A stretch of DNA of 64,000 bases from Desulfurococcaceae archaeon AG1. GTDB lineage: Archaea; Thermoproteota; Thermoprotei_A; Sulfolobales; AG1. The notes under the pieces are model-generated. The model did not search any database. It worked only from the letters and a program-made list of their open reading frames with translations, and was not told the origin of the DNA. Numbering within the stretch: the stretch's first letter is position 1; each line of letters starts with the position of its first letter. Below, piece by piece: positions 28,001 to 36,331 of the stretch. Location: positions 1 to 64,000 of the forward strand of contig BEWT01000005.1 in the NCBI GenBank assembly GCA_003116855.1, written 5' to 3'. The translations under genes and the position numbers were made by a program.

Positions 28001-28248
28001 TCCAGGTTATGAGGAAAGAGCTAGGTCTAAGCCTCACCGATGTCATCTCGGTTGAGATCTATGCTGAGGAGGATGTTGCAAGATCGATCGAGAAAGTGAG
28101 GGATTACATAGCGAGGGAGACTAGAAGCGCGTCAATAACGATCAAGAGATCTAGCGGTGAGGTCGGAGGATCTTTAGTGAGGGAGTGGGAGATCGATGGA
28201 GAGGTTTTTGTGATAGGAATCACACCAACCAGTAATACTGCCCAATAG
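25060..28248 (+). CDS. ileS: Isoleucyl-tRNA synthetase
   Basis: About 1062 residues, full length for archaeal IleRS. Class I features: FFLDGPPYPSS then HPGTGWNK at the HIGH position, the editing-domain segment WTTTPWTLPANT, WISRQRFWG-like VISRQRFWGIPLPIW, zinc pairs (CWRCKT; CKSCG; CPRCGG), and MHKSLGNY at the KMSKS position. It charges tRNA-Ile. Both signature motifs deviate from the common archaeal forms (HIGT; KMSKS). The frame is open to a TTG at 25036, but GGTGAGAGG directly before ATG 25060 sets the start. Confidence 0.95.
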   Translation: MAHLGSRYNPEEVETRIKRFWEENKIYEKVRSRKRDKIFFFLDGPPYPSSPTFHPGTGWNKVIKDAVLRYYRLKGYYVMDTPGYDTHGLPIEYQIEKRLGILSKKEIVEKIGIDRFIHMCKEFVLNNVESLSRGFKDLGVMMDWSNPYMTLNNSYIEEAWRLIKAAETKGLLDIDIRVLHWCPRCETVLADYEVTQEYVDLEDPSIYVKLPVRGTRNEYIVIWTTTPWTLPANTFVMARSDAIYAKVEYMGEILIIAESAIERIAKEIGMENYKVIARIPGRELEGLEYDHPLEDIIPLQKILKSYHKIVLADEYVSLDEGTGFVHAAPGHGPEDFEVARKKGFPVYSPLDDSGRFTEEAGKYRGKGAREANQEIIEDLRARGALLSHSKITHRYPVCWRCKTPLLLRATKQWIIRTSKLSSKALEEASKAKWIPRWGLDRIKPLLENMQDWVISRQRFWGIPLPIWICKSCGHRIVIGDLEELKAYGASELPEDLHRPWIDRVILKCPRCGGAAERVPDVADVWLDSGVAFYASLGKGGLERFKELGPVDFVVEGHDQTRGWFFSMLRSGVIVLGSVPYRSVLVHGFVLDEKGREMHKSLGNYVEVSQVVNMYGRDAFRLFVLSNTTWEDLKFSMKKLDEVTRDLNIVWNVLLFAKSYMEIDGYKYSEDDLEKLSDHLRLEDRWILSRLASLVDGVTRAMDEYRVHEAVNMLRDFLIEDLSRTYLKIVRRRVWEEKNTPDKIAVYATLFKVLKTWSIMASIAVPHISELIYQELIRSLYEGAMESVNLERWPDPLELARFRDQELENVFEKLREIFEALASARMNAGIKLRRPVELCVIASSDKGFLDAVAKASNVIKEMLNCQQTIPMDLSEAVGKIFVRRAKPVLSSIGREFKSLAREIISYIEARSEDIAKDLETGVIKIPVQGGEVTLTRDHVEIVEEPLQGYSVVKRDWGYAAISTRVSEELALAGLAREIIRRIQVMRKELGLSLTDVISVEIYAEEDVARSIEKVRDYIARETRSASITIKRSSGEVGGSLVREWEIDGEVFVIGITPTSNTAQ

Positions 28249-28300
28249 GCTATCTATAAATAGATTTATAAGCATATAATCAACTGATCTTTGATCCACG

Positions 28301-29113
28301 TTGAAAGTCTTGGGGGAGGATATAGCCAAAGATCTGGAAGAGATCAGGAGGAAAAGACCCCTGATACACCATATAATGAACTATGTTGTCATGAACGATG
28401 CTGCAAACGTTGCCCTAGCAATAGGAGCCTCACCAATAATGGCACATGCGATAGAGGAGGTTGAAGAGCTTGCAGCAATTGCAGATGTGATCTACATAAA
28501 CATAGGAACCCTTGACAATCACTGGATACCGTCAATGATAATCCTAGCCAAAGCCGCTACAAAGAATAACAAACCCCTAGTCCTAGACCCTGTAGGCGCC
28601 GGGGCTACAAAGCTAAGGACAGAGACAGCTATAAAGATACTTAGAGAAGCTGAGGTAACAGTGCTTAAAGGAAATGGGGGAGAGATCGCGGCACTCGCAG
28701 GAAGTCAGGGGCTTGTTAAGGGCGTCGACTCCCTCGGCAAAGCCTCCGTGGAGATTGTTGAGAGGGTTGCTAGCGAGTTCTCAACCACGGTCTTTGCAAG
28801 CGGTGAGGTTGACATCATATCAGACGGCTCTAGATATGCAGAGATCGGTGGAGGCTCCTACCTCTCTAAATATGTTACGGGTATGGGCTGCATGTTGGGA
28901 ACCATAGTCTCGGCTTTCACAGCTGTTAATAAAGACCCCCTGAGATCCTCGATCCACGCTTCAGTCTTCTTCAAGAGAGCTGCAGAGCTAGCATCTAGAA
29001 AAGCCTCAGTACCAGGAAGCTTTAAGGTTGAGCTTATAAACGCCATCTATAGTATAGGTCGCGAACACCTAGGAGATGTTGAGGTGCCTGTGATACAGGT
29101 TCGCAAGTCTTAA
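28301..29113 (+). CDS. thiM: Hydroxyethylthiazole kinase
   Basis: A 270-residue ThiM: PLIHHIMNYVVMNDAANVALAIGASPIMAHA at the N-terminus, LVLDPVGAGATKLR, VLKGNGGEIAAL, and the anion-hole/catalytic region TGMGCMLGTIVSAF. It phosphorylates 4-methyl-5-hydroxyethylthiazole for thiamine salvage. No other thiamine gene or TPP riboswitch is seen nearby. The TTG start at 28301 is about 30 bases after an AT-rich TATA-like run (28257-28272). Confidence 0.92.
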   Translation: MKVLGEDIAKDLEEIRRKRPLIHHIMNYVVMNDAANVALAIGASPIMAHAIEEVEELAAIADVIYINIGTLDNHWIPSMIILAKAATKNNKPLVLDPVGAGATKLRTETAIKILREAEVTVLKGNGGEIAALAGSQGLVKGVDSLGKASVEIVERVASEFSTTVFASGEVDIISDGSRYAEIGGGSYLSKYVTGMGCMLGTIVSAFTAVNKDPLRSSIHASVFFKRAAELASRKASVPGSFKVELINAIYSIGREHLGDVEVPVIQVRKS

Positions 29114-29128
29114 CGAAGCCATAATTTT

Positions 29129-30061
29129 CTAGGATCCCCTAACCGCTTTTAGAAATATCTCGTCAATCGTTACCGATTTAATCCTCATATCAATAATGAT
29201 CCCTCCTCTACTTTGGATCGTTTCTGAAATATTTTTTCTCACAATCCTATCTTTATCCTCGTCTCTCAAGATAATTTTTATAATGTTCCCTGTGGAGCGT
29301 GCCTCCAGAACACCATCGATCCCTTTGATAAGCTCCTCTATGCCAGGGATATCTCTGAAGAGCTCTATTTCAAGCACCCTTCCTCCACCAAGGAGTTCTG
29401 AGAGCTCTTCTTTGGAGCCGCTTGCAACTATTTTCCCCTTGTTTATTATAGCTATATGGCTGCTAACCCTTTCAACCTCTTCCAACACGTGGGAAGAGTA
29501 GAGGATAGTCTTTCCCTTTGATGCTAGATCTATGAATAGATCTCTAAACTGTATCCTAGCCTCGGGATCTATGCCCATGAGAGGCTCATCAAGTATTAAG
29601 AGCTCTGGGTCTGGGAGGAGGGCCTGGGCTATGGCGAGTCTCTGAACCATACCCTTACTATAGGAGCCTATCTTCCTCCTGGAAGCTTTCTGGAGACCCA
29701 CGATCGAAAGCATCTCTGAGATCCTCTCCCTAGAACCCCTCCCGAGACCATATAGATCTGATACTAGTTTCAAATATTCTTCACCAGTCATGAACTCGGG
29801 AAAGGACGGTGTTTCAGGAACATACCCTACCCTATAGAGGATCTCCTTGTGATTGGATACAGGGTCAAGACCGAGAACCTCTATAGATCCTTGATCCTGT
29901 CTCAAAAGCCCTACAGAAATCCTTATAAATGTGCTCTTACCAGCACCATTAGGGCCGAGGAGTCCGAAGAGAGAGCCTCTAGGCACCTCGAGACTCACAT
30001 CATTGAGAGCCACTATATCTCTATATCTTTTAACAAGCCCTGAGGCTTTGAGAACTGCCAT
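29129..30061 (-). CDS. ABC transporter ATP-binding protein
   Basis: A 310-residue ABC ATPase: Walker A GLLGPNGAGKST, Q-loop-region YVPETPSFPEFMTGEEYL, signature SYSKGMVQRLAIAQAL, Walker B LLILDEPLMGID, and a C-terminal extension. This length and plan are typical of CcmA/Nat-type exporters (ABC-2). No permease gene is adjacent, so the partner must be elsewhere. It is convergent with thiM, 15 bases apart. Confidence 0.88.
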   Translation of the reverse strand: MAVLKASGLVKRYRDIVALNDVSLEVPRGSLFGLLGPNGAGKSTFIRISVGLLRQDQGSIEVLGLDPVSNHKEILYRVGYVPETPSFPEFMTGEEYLKLVSDLYGLGRGSRERISEMLSIVGLQKASRRKIGSYSKGMVQRLAIAQALLPDPELLILDEPLMGIDPEARIQFRDLFIDLASKGKTILYSSHVLEEVERVSSHIAIINKGKIVASGSKEELSELLGGGRVLEIELFRDIPGIEELIKGIDGVLEARSTGNIIKIILRDEDKDRIVRKNISETIQSRGGIIIDMRIKSVTIDEIFLKAVRGS

Positions 30062-30140
30062 CTATTTCTCCCTATTAAATATGGTTATCCATGGAGATGT
30101 ATAAAAGGAGAATAAGGATAGCTAGACTAAGGGGTCATTA

Positions 30141-30980
30141 TTGTGTAGAATGTTTGTAATGATCGGTGGTTCAGAGGCTGTGAGTAGGGCTAGAGATAGC
30201 ATGATTGCAAGCCTCGTGAACGCAGCTAAGAAAGACCCACACGGACAAGCCCTTTTTGGCAATGCGGAAATAAGCCATAAGGACGGGTGGGGTTGGGTTG
30301 CTCTACATCTAGATAGTAAGGGAGCGGCTCTCCATTTTGGTAGATCAACTATATCCATATACGAAGATCCCTCTATAAATGCCCCTAGGCTCGTGCATCT
30401 CCCGCCAGGTGGGAAAGCAGTACTCATGATCCATGCCAGAGCTGCTAGCAAGGGCATGCCTATAAACGTTTTCTCCACCCACCCGGTAGAGGCTATTACA
30501 AGCAATGGTTATAGATTATTCATAATCCATAATGGGACCGTTGATAAGGAAGAACTATTAAGGATTCTTAATATCGATGCTGAGAGTACTGAGGCAAAGA
30601 TCTATAATGATACGTATTTCTTAGCGCAATATATGGCGAAAAAGATCTCTAAGAGTATTGATCTCAACATTATCCGTGAGGCAGTGAGGCTTACAAAAAC
30701 AGCTCTCAACATAGGTGTGGTTTTGATAAAGGAGCAAGAAGCCTGGGTGGCTGCAGGGAGCTTCTACAAAGCCAGAGATGATGAGGTAAGGAGGAAGTAT
30801 TATAAGATATATAGAGGAGAAACCCAGGATCTGGTTATATATAGCTCATCAACGCTAATAGATTTCTATAACCCAAACATAGATATAGAATGGAAAGAAC
30901 TCGAAAACGGCCGCTTCGAGATCTATAGGATAAGCGGGGAGAAAATAGATATGGTAGAGAGTGGGATAATAAAAATATGA
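30141..30980 (+). CDS. Class II glutamine amidotransferase
   Basis: A 279-residue Ntn-type amidotransferase. The start TTG is followed by Cys2 (MCRMFVMIGG), the expected catalytic nucleophile. Further motifs are DGWGWVALHLD, MIHARAASKG and FIIHNGTVDKEELL. It matches the YafJ-like stand-alone class II amidotransferases rather than GlmS or PurF; its acceptor is unknown. A tRNA-Arg gene follows 21 bases downstream. Confidence 0.82.
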   Translation: MCRMFVMIGGSEAVSRARDSMIASLVNAAKKDPHGQALFGNAEISHKDGWGWVALHLDSKGAALHFGRSTISIYEDPSINAPRLVHLPPGGKAVLMIHARAASKGMPINVFSTHPVEAITSNGYRLFIIHNGTVDKEELLRILNIDAESTEAKIYNDTYFLAQYMAKKISKSIDLNIIREAVRLTKTALNIGVVLIKEQEAWVAAGSFYKARDDEVRRKYYKIYRGETQDLVIYSSSTLIDFYNPNIDIEWKELENGRFEIYRISGEKIDMVESGIIKI

Positions 30981-31001
30981 TGTGTAGAGTAACACCTACA
31001 C

Positions 31002-31076
31002 GGGCCCGTAGCTCAGCCAGGATAGAGCACCGGCCTTCGGAGCCGGGGGTCGGGGGTTCAAATCCCCCCGGGCCCG
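31002..31076 (+). tRNA. tRNA-Arg (anticodon TCG)
   Basis: Seven-pair acceptor GGGCCCG/CGGGCCC, D arm GCTC..GAGC, anticodon stem CCGGC/GCCGG with loop CTTCGGA (anticodon TCG, codons CGN), and T arm GGGGG-TTCAAAT-CCCCC. The discriminator is G; no CCA is encoded. No intron. Confidence 0.96.
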
Positions 31077-31191
31077 CTATAGCGAAATGAACGCCAATTT
31101 AACTCTAACAATATCTGGAACCCTATTCCAACATGGTAGATGGAACAGTTATTATTTAGTCCCTACACCATATTAATCTGGTGAAATCTTT

Positions 31192-32973
31192 TTGACAGCG
31201 GATCTTACCGAGATTTCTAGAATAGTTAGCAAGATAGTATCTATTCCGAGATACAATGTTGAAGGTGTTGCCAGAGATCACCTCATCTACAGCTCCACAG
31301 AGAGAGGCGATTACAGCGTATATGCAATAAACATTAAAAGTGGTGAGAAGAAGCTGGCCGCACCAAATATACACATGCTGGTAGCTGCTCATGAGGCATC
31401 GAGCAAGGTTGTGTTTGTTAGAGATGTTAGCAAGGGTTTCGAGCTCTCTAAGGTCATGATGGCTGATATAGATGAAGGCTATGAGATCGATGTGGCTGAA
31501 AATATCGAGCCCCAAAGAATAGCCGGGCTAGCCTTTGATGGCGAAAGGATCGCGTGGTCAGGTGCCACTAAAGCCTCTGGGGGCGTCTACCTAGCAGAGA
31601 TATCGGAGAGAAGGGCTGAGAGGATCGCTGTTACCAGGGGTAGAGAGTTTGTAAGTGATGTTAATGATAAATATATCGTAGGCTATGGTCGTCTCAGGGG
31701 AGATCCCTACTCTACAGAGATATTTATAATTAATATCAATGAAGGGAGCTTCGAGATCTATACTCCGAAAGAGGGTTCCAACAACACATCGCCAAAGCTA
31801 TACGGAGACAAGATGCTCTTCATAAGCAACTTCGAGGATGGTGATAAAATGAAACCCTATATACTCAACCTCTCGACTAGAGAGTTAGAAGAGGTGAGGT
31901 TTAAATACGATGACATCTATAGATTCGATCCCGTGGAGTTTATCAGCATCGGCTGGACTAGTGATGGAAGAGTATGGGGTATAGGTAAGAAACGCGGTAC
32001 CTCAAGGCTATTCCTAGATGGGCGTGATCTTGGTATAGGCTTTGGAATGATATCATCAGCAGCGATTAAGGATAGCATAGCCTTTATATCCCACTCAAGT
32101 CTCAAAACACCGCCGAGAATACTGGCGATAGATATCAATAGAGGAGATGTTAGAGAGATTGTAGGAAGCAGACTCCCAAGAGATATAGAGGAGAGGCTGG
32201 GCGACGTAGCCTTTATAGAGGTTGAGTCGTTTGACGGACTCAAGATACCCACATTTGTACTAGAATCTAGAGCCGCCTCTAAACCCGGACCCACAGTAGT
32301 ATATCCCCATGGGGGTCCGTGGAGTGAGGTTGCAGACTCTTGGTCACCTATAATAGTGTCGTTAGCAGCGCTAGGATACCATGTAGTGGCGCCAAACTAT
32401 AGGGGATCAACAGGCTATGGTGCAATGTTTAGGAAGATGGATATAGGAGACCCAGGTGGGGCTGATATGGAAGATGTAGCAGCGGCTAGAAACTGGGCTA
32501 TAAAGAATGGACTAGGAAAAGAAGGTCTTATATCTATAGTGGGCTATAGCTATGGAGGCTATACAACACTGATGCAGCTTACTAGAAAGCCAAAGCTATG
32601 GAGATGCGGTGTAGCCGGAGCACCTGTAGCCGACTGGGAGAAGATGTATGAGTTAGCAGACGCGTATTTCAGATCGTTTCAGGAAACCCTCTTCGGAGGG
32701 AAGAAAGAGCTGTTTAGAGAGAGATCACCTATAACATATGTAGAGAACATAGAGGCTCCTCTATGTATAGTAGAACCTCAGAACGATTCGAGAACACCTA
32801 TCCAGCCAGTTCTCGACTTCGTTGAGAAGCTTGTCAAGCTTGGCAAGAGCTTTGAGCTACATGTTATACCAGATATGGGGCATAGGGTCTCACTCAACGA
32901 TGAGGCGCTGGCTAGATTTCTCCTATATACGGCTCTCTTCCTAGCTAGATGTTATAAAGGAGACCAGAGCTGA
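31192..32973 (+). CDS. S9 family (prolyl oligopeptidase/acylaminoacyl-peptidase-like) serine peptidase
   Basis: A 593-residue protein with an N-terminal beta-propeller region and a C-terminal alpha/beta hydrolase. The oxyanion region is VVYPHGGPWSEV, followed by APNYRGSTGYG. The nucleophile is Ser453 in GYSYGGY, the acid lies in PQNDSRTPIQP and the histidine in DMGHRVSL. Family enzymes release N-acylated or N-terminal residues from peptides. No signal peptide, so it is cytoplasmic. TTG 31192 is seven bases after GGTGA. Confidence 0.92.
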   Translation: MTADLTEISRIVSKIVSIPRYNVEGVARDHLIYSSTERGDYSVYAINIKSGEKKLAAPNIHMLVAAHEASSKVVFVRDVSKGFELSKVMMADIDEGYEIDVAENIEPQRIAGLAFDGERIAWSGATKASGGVYLAEISERRAERIAVTRGREFVSDVNDKYIVGYGRLRGDPYSTEIFIININEGSFEIYTPKEGSNNTSPKLYGDKMLFISNFEDGDKMKPYILNLSTRELEEVRFKYDDIYRFDPVEFISIGWTSDGRVWGIGKKRGTSRLFLDGRDLGIGFGMISSAAIKDSIAFISHSSLKTPPRILAIDINRGDVREIVGSRLPRDIEERLGDVAFIEVESFDGLKIPTFVLESRAASKPGPTVVYPHGGPWSEVADSWSPIIVSLAALGYHVVAPNYRGSTGYGAMFRKMDIGDPGGADMEDVAAARNWAIKNGLGKEGLISIVGYSYGGYTTLMQLTRKPKLWRCGVAGAPVADWEKMYELADAYFRSFQETLFGGKKELFRERSPITYVENIEAPLCIVEPQNDSRTPIQPVLDFVEKLVKLGKSFELHVIPDMGHRVSLNDEALARFLLYTALFLARCYKGDQS

Positions 32974-33056
32974 GCATGGATCGTGTGAGAAGAGATCCTT
33001 ATTTTATTTTATACTATGGTGGTGTAAAGCACTAAAGAACGCTAGCTACTTTATTA

Positions 33057-33437
33057 GTGGTCGTGTTAATGAGGCTAGACGAGTTTAAACAGGTCATAGT
33101 TGTGAGAACAGATCTCAGGATGAGCCCTGGAAAGCTTGCTGTCCAGGTCGCCCACGCTTCTGTAGATGCTGCTTTGAGATCTTTAAGGAATGAGAGATGG
33201 AGAAGATGGCTTGACGAATGGATATCCCAGGGTATGAAGAAAGTTGTTGTTAAGGGCGGTAGTGAGGAGGATTTGCTGAAGATCTATGACGAGTGTGTTA
33301 GGAGAGAACTACCATGCTCTATGGTGAGAGATGCTGGGAGAACAGAACTCGAACCAGGAACCCTTACTGCGGTCTGTGTAGGGCCTGCCCCCTCAAACAT
33401 TGTGGATGAGATCACTGGGAAGTTGCAATTATACTAG
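33057..33437 (+). CDS. pth2: Peptidyl-tRNA hydrolase (Pth2)
   Basis: A 126-residue Pth2: FKQVIVVRTDLRMSPGKLAVQVAHASVDAAL, KKVVVKGGSEEDLLKIYDECV, and LPCSMVRDAGRTELEPGTLTAVCVGPAP. It recycles peptidyl-tRNA released from stalled ribosomes. GTG 33057 is the first start; ATG 33069 is an alternative closer to the conserved part. It is followed by truD after eight bases, a frequent archaeal pair. Confidence 0.95.
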   Translation: MVVLMRLDEFKQVIVVRTDLRMSPGKLAVQVAHASVDAALRSLRNERWRRWLDEWISQGMKKVVVKGGSEEDLLKIYDECVRRELPCSMVRDAGRTELEPGTLTAVCVGPAPSNIVDEITGKLQLY

Positions 33438-33445
33438 GCTGGGGA

Positions 33446-34663
33446 ATGCCTGTGGGGGCTAAATGCATTGAGACAAGATCTCGTTTAGATACTATTCTGG
33501 GTATGGAGTGCTATCTCACAGCCTCCGAGCCGGTAAAGCCTAAAGAAGTTCTTAACCATGATAACTTCTATGTATATGAATATATCGAAAGCATAGGCGT
33601 TTTAAAACCACCCATAGCTTTTCACGGAACCCGCGGAGATCTATATGCTTATCTTCTGATCAAAAGAGGGGTTGATACCTATAGAGCTATAAATAGGGTT
33701 AAAAAGATCCTGAAGCCTAAGAGGATCTCATACTACGGACTTAAAGACTCTAGATCTACATCATACCAAATAATATTTGTAGAGAAACCCGAGAATCTTG
33801 AGACCTATGTGTTTGACAGGAATATCGAGGCCATAATGCTAGGGATTTCTGGTAGGCATGCAAAGAGGGGAGGTAATGTTGGAAACTGCTTCAAAATCCT
33901 TCTAGAGTCCCTTATTAACTATAACGATATACAGAAGATCTCTGAAATTTTGGACGAGATCGAAAAAACCGGGTTTATACCAAACTATTACTCATACCAG
34001 AGGTTCGGGGTTAAGAGACCCATAACCCATGTTGCTGGTATGGGGGTTCTGTGCGGCTCTTATGAGAATGCTTTGAGGGCCATAGTTACCGGAGACCCCT
34101 ATGCTGATCCCAGCATAGATCTTGTAGAGAGATGCAGTGAGATAATTACAAAGGGGCCGGCGTGGATGAACATAGAGAGGATCGTGTGTAGGAAGTATAT
34201 AGAGACCAGAGATCCTGAGAAGGCTGTCAAGAGTCTTCCGGAAAACTATCTAGAGCTCTACATATCAGCCCTATTATCATATATCTTCAACCTATACCTA
34301 AGCCTCAGGTGGAGGGATTATGGATTAAGTTTAGAGCCTGCCAGGGGGGAGGTTCTTCTGAGATCTCGCGTACATGGGGTAAAGATCCCAGGCGTTAGGA
34401 TCTCTATAAGCACTGGTGGAGAACCTAGCTATGTTGTTATAGAGGCTCTGGGTAGATACGGGATAAAAGATTGTAAACCAAGAACCGGTGGATCTATAAC
34501 AAGATCACTGGTACTCCCAATAGACTTTAAAAACAGAAGAGAGATTTTGGAATTTTGCCTAGATAGTGGTGGCTATGCCACCAACCTTTTAAGGGAGGTT
34601 TTTAAGGAATACACTCCTGTTCTACTCTCCCCTGATCTGAACCTCGGATCCTGCTATCATTGA
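33446..34663 (+). CDS. truD: tRNA pseudouridine synthase TruD
   Basis: A 405-residue TruD: catalytic Asp in ISYYGLKDSRSTSYQ, then SGRHAKRGGNVGNCFKI and NYYSYQRFGVKRPITH, with the inserted TRUD domain between. It makes pseudouridine 13 in tRNA. The last 42 bases overlap, on the opposite strand, the end of the KH-like gene. Confidence 0.94.
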   Translation: MPVGAKCIETRSRLDTILGMECYLTASEPVKPKEVLNHDNFYVYEYIESIGVLKPPIAFHGTRGDLYAYLLIKRGVDTYRAINRVKKILKPKRISYYGLKDSRSTSYQIIFVEKPENLETYVFDRNIEAIMLGISGRHAKRGGNVGNCFKILLESLINYNDIQKISEILDEIEKTGFIPNYYSYQRFGVKRPITHVAGMGVLCGSYENALRAIVTGDPYADPSIDLVERCSEIITKGPAWMNIERIVCRKYIETRDPEKAVKSLPENYLELYISALLSYIFNLYLSLRWRDYGLSLEPARGEVLLRSRVHGVKIPGVRISISTGGEPSYVVIEALGRYGIKDCKPRTGGSITRSLVLPIDFKNRREILEFCLDSGGYATNLLREVFKEYTPVLLSPDLNLGSCYH

Positions 34664-35137
34664 GAGTATCTTCTCAGCAGCATCGAGGGGGAGAGAGAGG
34701 TATTTGAGATCCCTCTTGGGGATCCTGAGTATATGGAAGCTAGTCCCGTCTGGTAGCCATACGATATTTATACCAAGGATCCTTGCTGGGAATAGGAGTT
34801 GCGATGCAATGCTCTTAAGATCCCTAGAGGATCCGTTGATAACCCTTACCTTAGCGTTAAGGCTCTCGCTAAGGTATCTCGAGATCCTCTGATATATATC
34901 GTAGGGAACCTCACCCACCCTCTGCATAAGAATAACTATAGAGTCCCTGAACCTATATGCCTTCACATAACTCAGATTCTGCATATATTTCTTCAGATCC
35001 TGATTCTCCTCAAGATCTATCAAGCTCCTCATAACCTCTATCTCAAACTCCTCAACAACCCCCGAGGAGACCAAACGCTCGCACCTGGGGCAAAGAATCC
35101 CTGTTTTCACACACACATGATCCAGGGGGAGCCTCAA
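34622..35137 (-). CDS. NusA-like/KH-type RNA-binding protein with N-terminal zinc motif
   Basis: About 171 residues from TTG 35137 (RLPLDHVCVKTGILCPRCERLV); a frame from 35164 adds an unlikely hydrophobic run. One Cys plus a CPRC pair suggests a half zinc ribbon. A helix, a KH-like part (KVRVINGSSRDLKSIASQLLFPARILGINIVWLPDG) and a final RIPKRDLKYL segment follow. I recall similar archaeal proteins annotated as NusA-like or KH-domain. The role in transcription or ribosome work is inferred. Confidence 0.55.
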   Translation of the reverse strand: MRLPLDHVCVKTGILCPRCERLVSSGVVEEFEIEVMRSLIDLEENQDLKKYMQNLSYVKAYRFRDSIVILMQRVGEVPYDIYQRISRYLSESLNAKVRVINGSSRDLKSIASQLLFPARILGINIVWLPDGTSFHILRIPKRDLKYLSLPLDAAEKILSMIAGSEVQIRGE

Positions 35138-35428
35138 TAGCAACACCACTACTACTAGGAGCACTAATTCATAGATACTTTGAACGCTTTTAAACGAAGC
35201 ATGCTCTAGGACTTCTACCTTAAATTATTAGCCTATAGAGCAAACATGCTAGACATATATATCAAGCTCAAAGCTTATATGCGATATAGCTTTTCATAAC
35301 CCCAGACTATTAATGGCCTTTGATGCTCTTCTATATCGATGCCTCCTTAACCTGATCAATAGGGATCCCCAAGGCCCCTATGGATCCATAGTATTGCTAG
35401 AGTAAACCACAAGATCTTTATGGATATA

Positions 35429-36331
35429 TCAGGAGCTTTCTGATCCAGGGCCTATATCTTTCCTCTTCAGTCTATATAGCTTTCCCTTTCCAGGTCCCTC
35501 GAATTCCTCAACCACGCCTTCTTCTACCAGTTTTCGTAGTTTTTTCCAGATACGTTGTTTTGGTATATTGAGAGTCTTAGAGATCATAGAGAGTGACATA
35601 CCCCTTGGGTTCTTTGATAGTAGTAACACTATTTCTTTCTCTATATCTCTTCCTCTGAACCTAGATCTGGCTATTGATAAGAGCTTTACACATATACCGC
35701 CCACCAGTACTCCGACGGCTAGGAGGGTTACTTGATAGACTAGATCGCTATATGTATTACTGCTACCCATCTGCTCCTTCTGGATCGCTTGTGTGGGTAT
35801 GATCTTACCTGTGATATATATGGTGCCCCTCGTGTCAAACTCGAAAACATAGCCCCCATCATTGGATGTAGAGATCCTTATTGGGTTTGGTGTTGTCGAT
35901 ATGTTTGTAACATAGTATGGGAACCAGATCTTCTTTATAGTAGCAGCACTACCATTAACCAAGGGGGGTGGTATAACGGCCTCTAGAGAGTTGTTATAGA
36001 TAGATATTGTTGATATTGCTACACACGTCACAATACCAGAAGCTCCGCTAATCCTGACTATATATGTTGATGCCGAGATCTGCTGAATCCTGACATCCCC
36101 ATTGGAAGAGCATATAGCTATGGAGTCCGGGATCCTTATCTCGAGCTCTACAAGAGCCCCACTCCAGCTTATATCTATATGGTATTTTATAAGAGGTATC
36201 TCGAACCTCACATTAACCTCTATGTCACCCATTTTCTGGGCGTATAACGATCCTGCGAATCCTATCAATACGACATGCAGCAGGAGTAGTGATAATATCG
36301 AGTGCAATATATAGAGCGTTCTTAGCTTCAA
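35429..36331 (-). CDS. Membrane-anchored wHTH regulator with extracytoplasmic sensor
   Basis: A 300-residue protein. It has a signal-like N-terminus (LHSILSLLLLHVVLIGFAGSLYA), a beta-rich external part of about 160 residues, one membrane helix (VYQVTLLAVGVLVGGICVKLLSI) and a cytoplasmic winged helix (IVLLLSKNPRGMSLSMISKTLNIPKQRIWKKLRKLVEEGVVEE). This is a one-component transmembrane regulator plan seen in several archaea. The TTG start lies after GGTGAG and overlaps the M20 peptidase stop by four bases. Ligand unknown; the peptidase may be linked to it. Confidence 0.72.
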   Translation of the reverse strand: MKLRTLYILHSILSLLLLHVVLIGFAGSLYAQKMGDIEVNVRFEIPLIKYHIDISWSGALVELEIRIPDSIAICSSNGDVRIQQISASTYIVRISGASGIVTCVAISTISIYNNSLEAVIPPPLVNGSAATIKKIWFPYYVTNISTTPNPIRISTSNDGGYVFEFDTRGTIYITGKIIPTQAIQKEQMGSSNTYSDLVYQVTLLAVGVLVGGICVKLLSIARSRFRGRDIEKEIVLLLSKNPRGMSLSMISKTLNIPKQRIWKKLRKLVEEGVVEEFEGPGKGKLYRLKRKDIGPGSESS

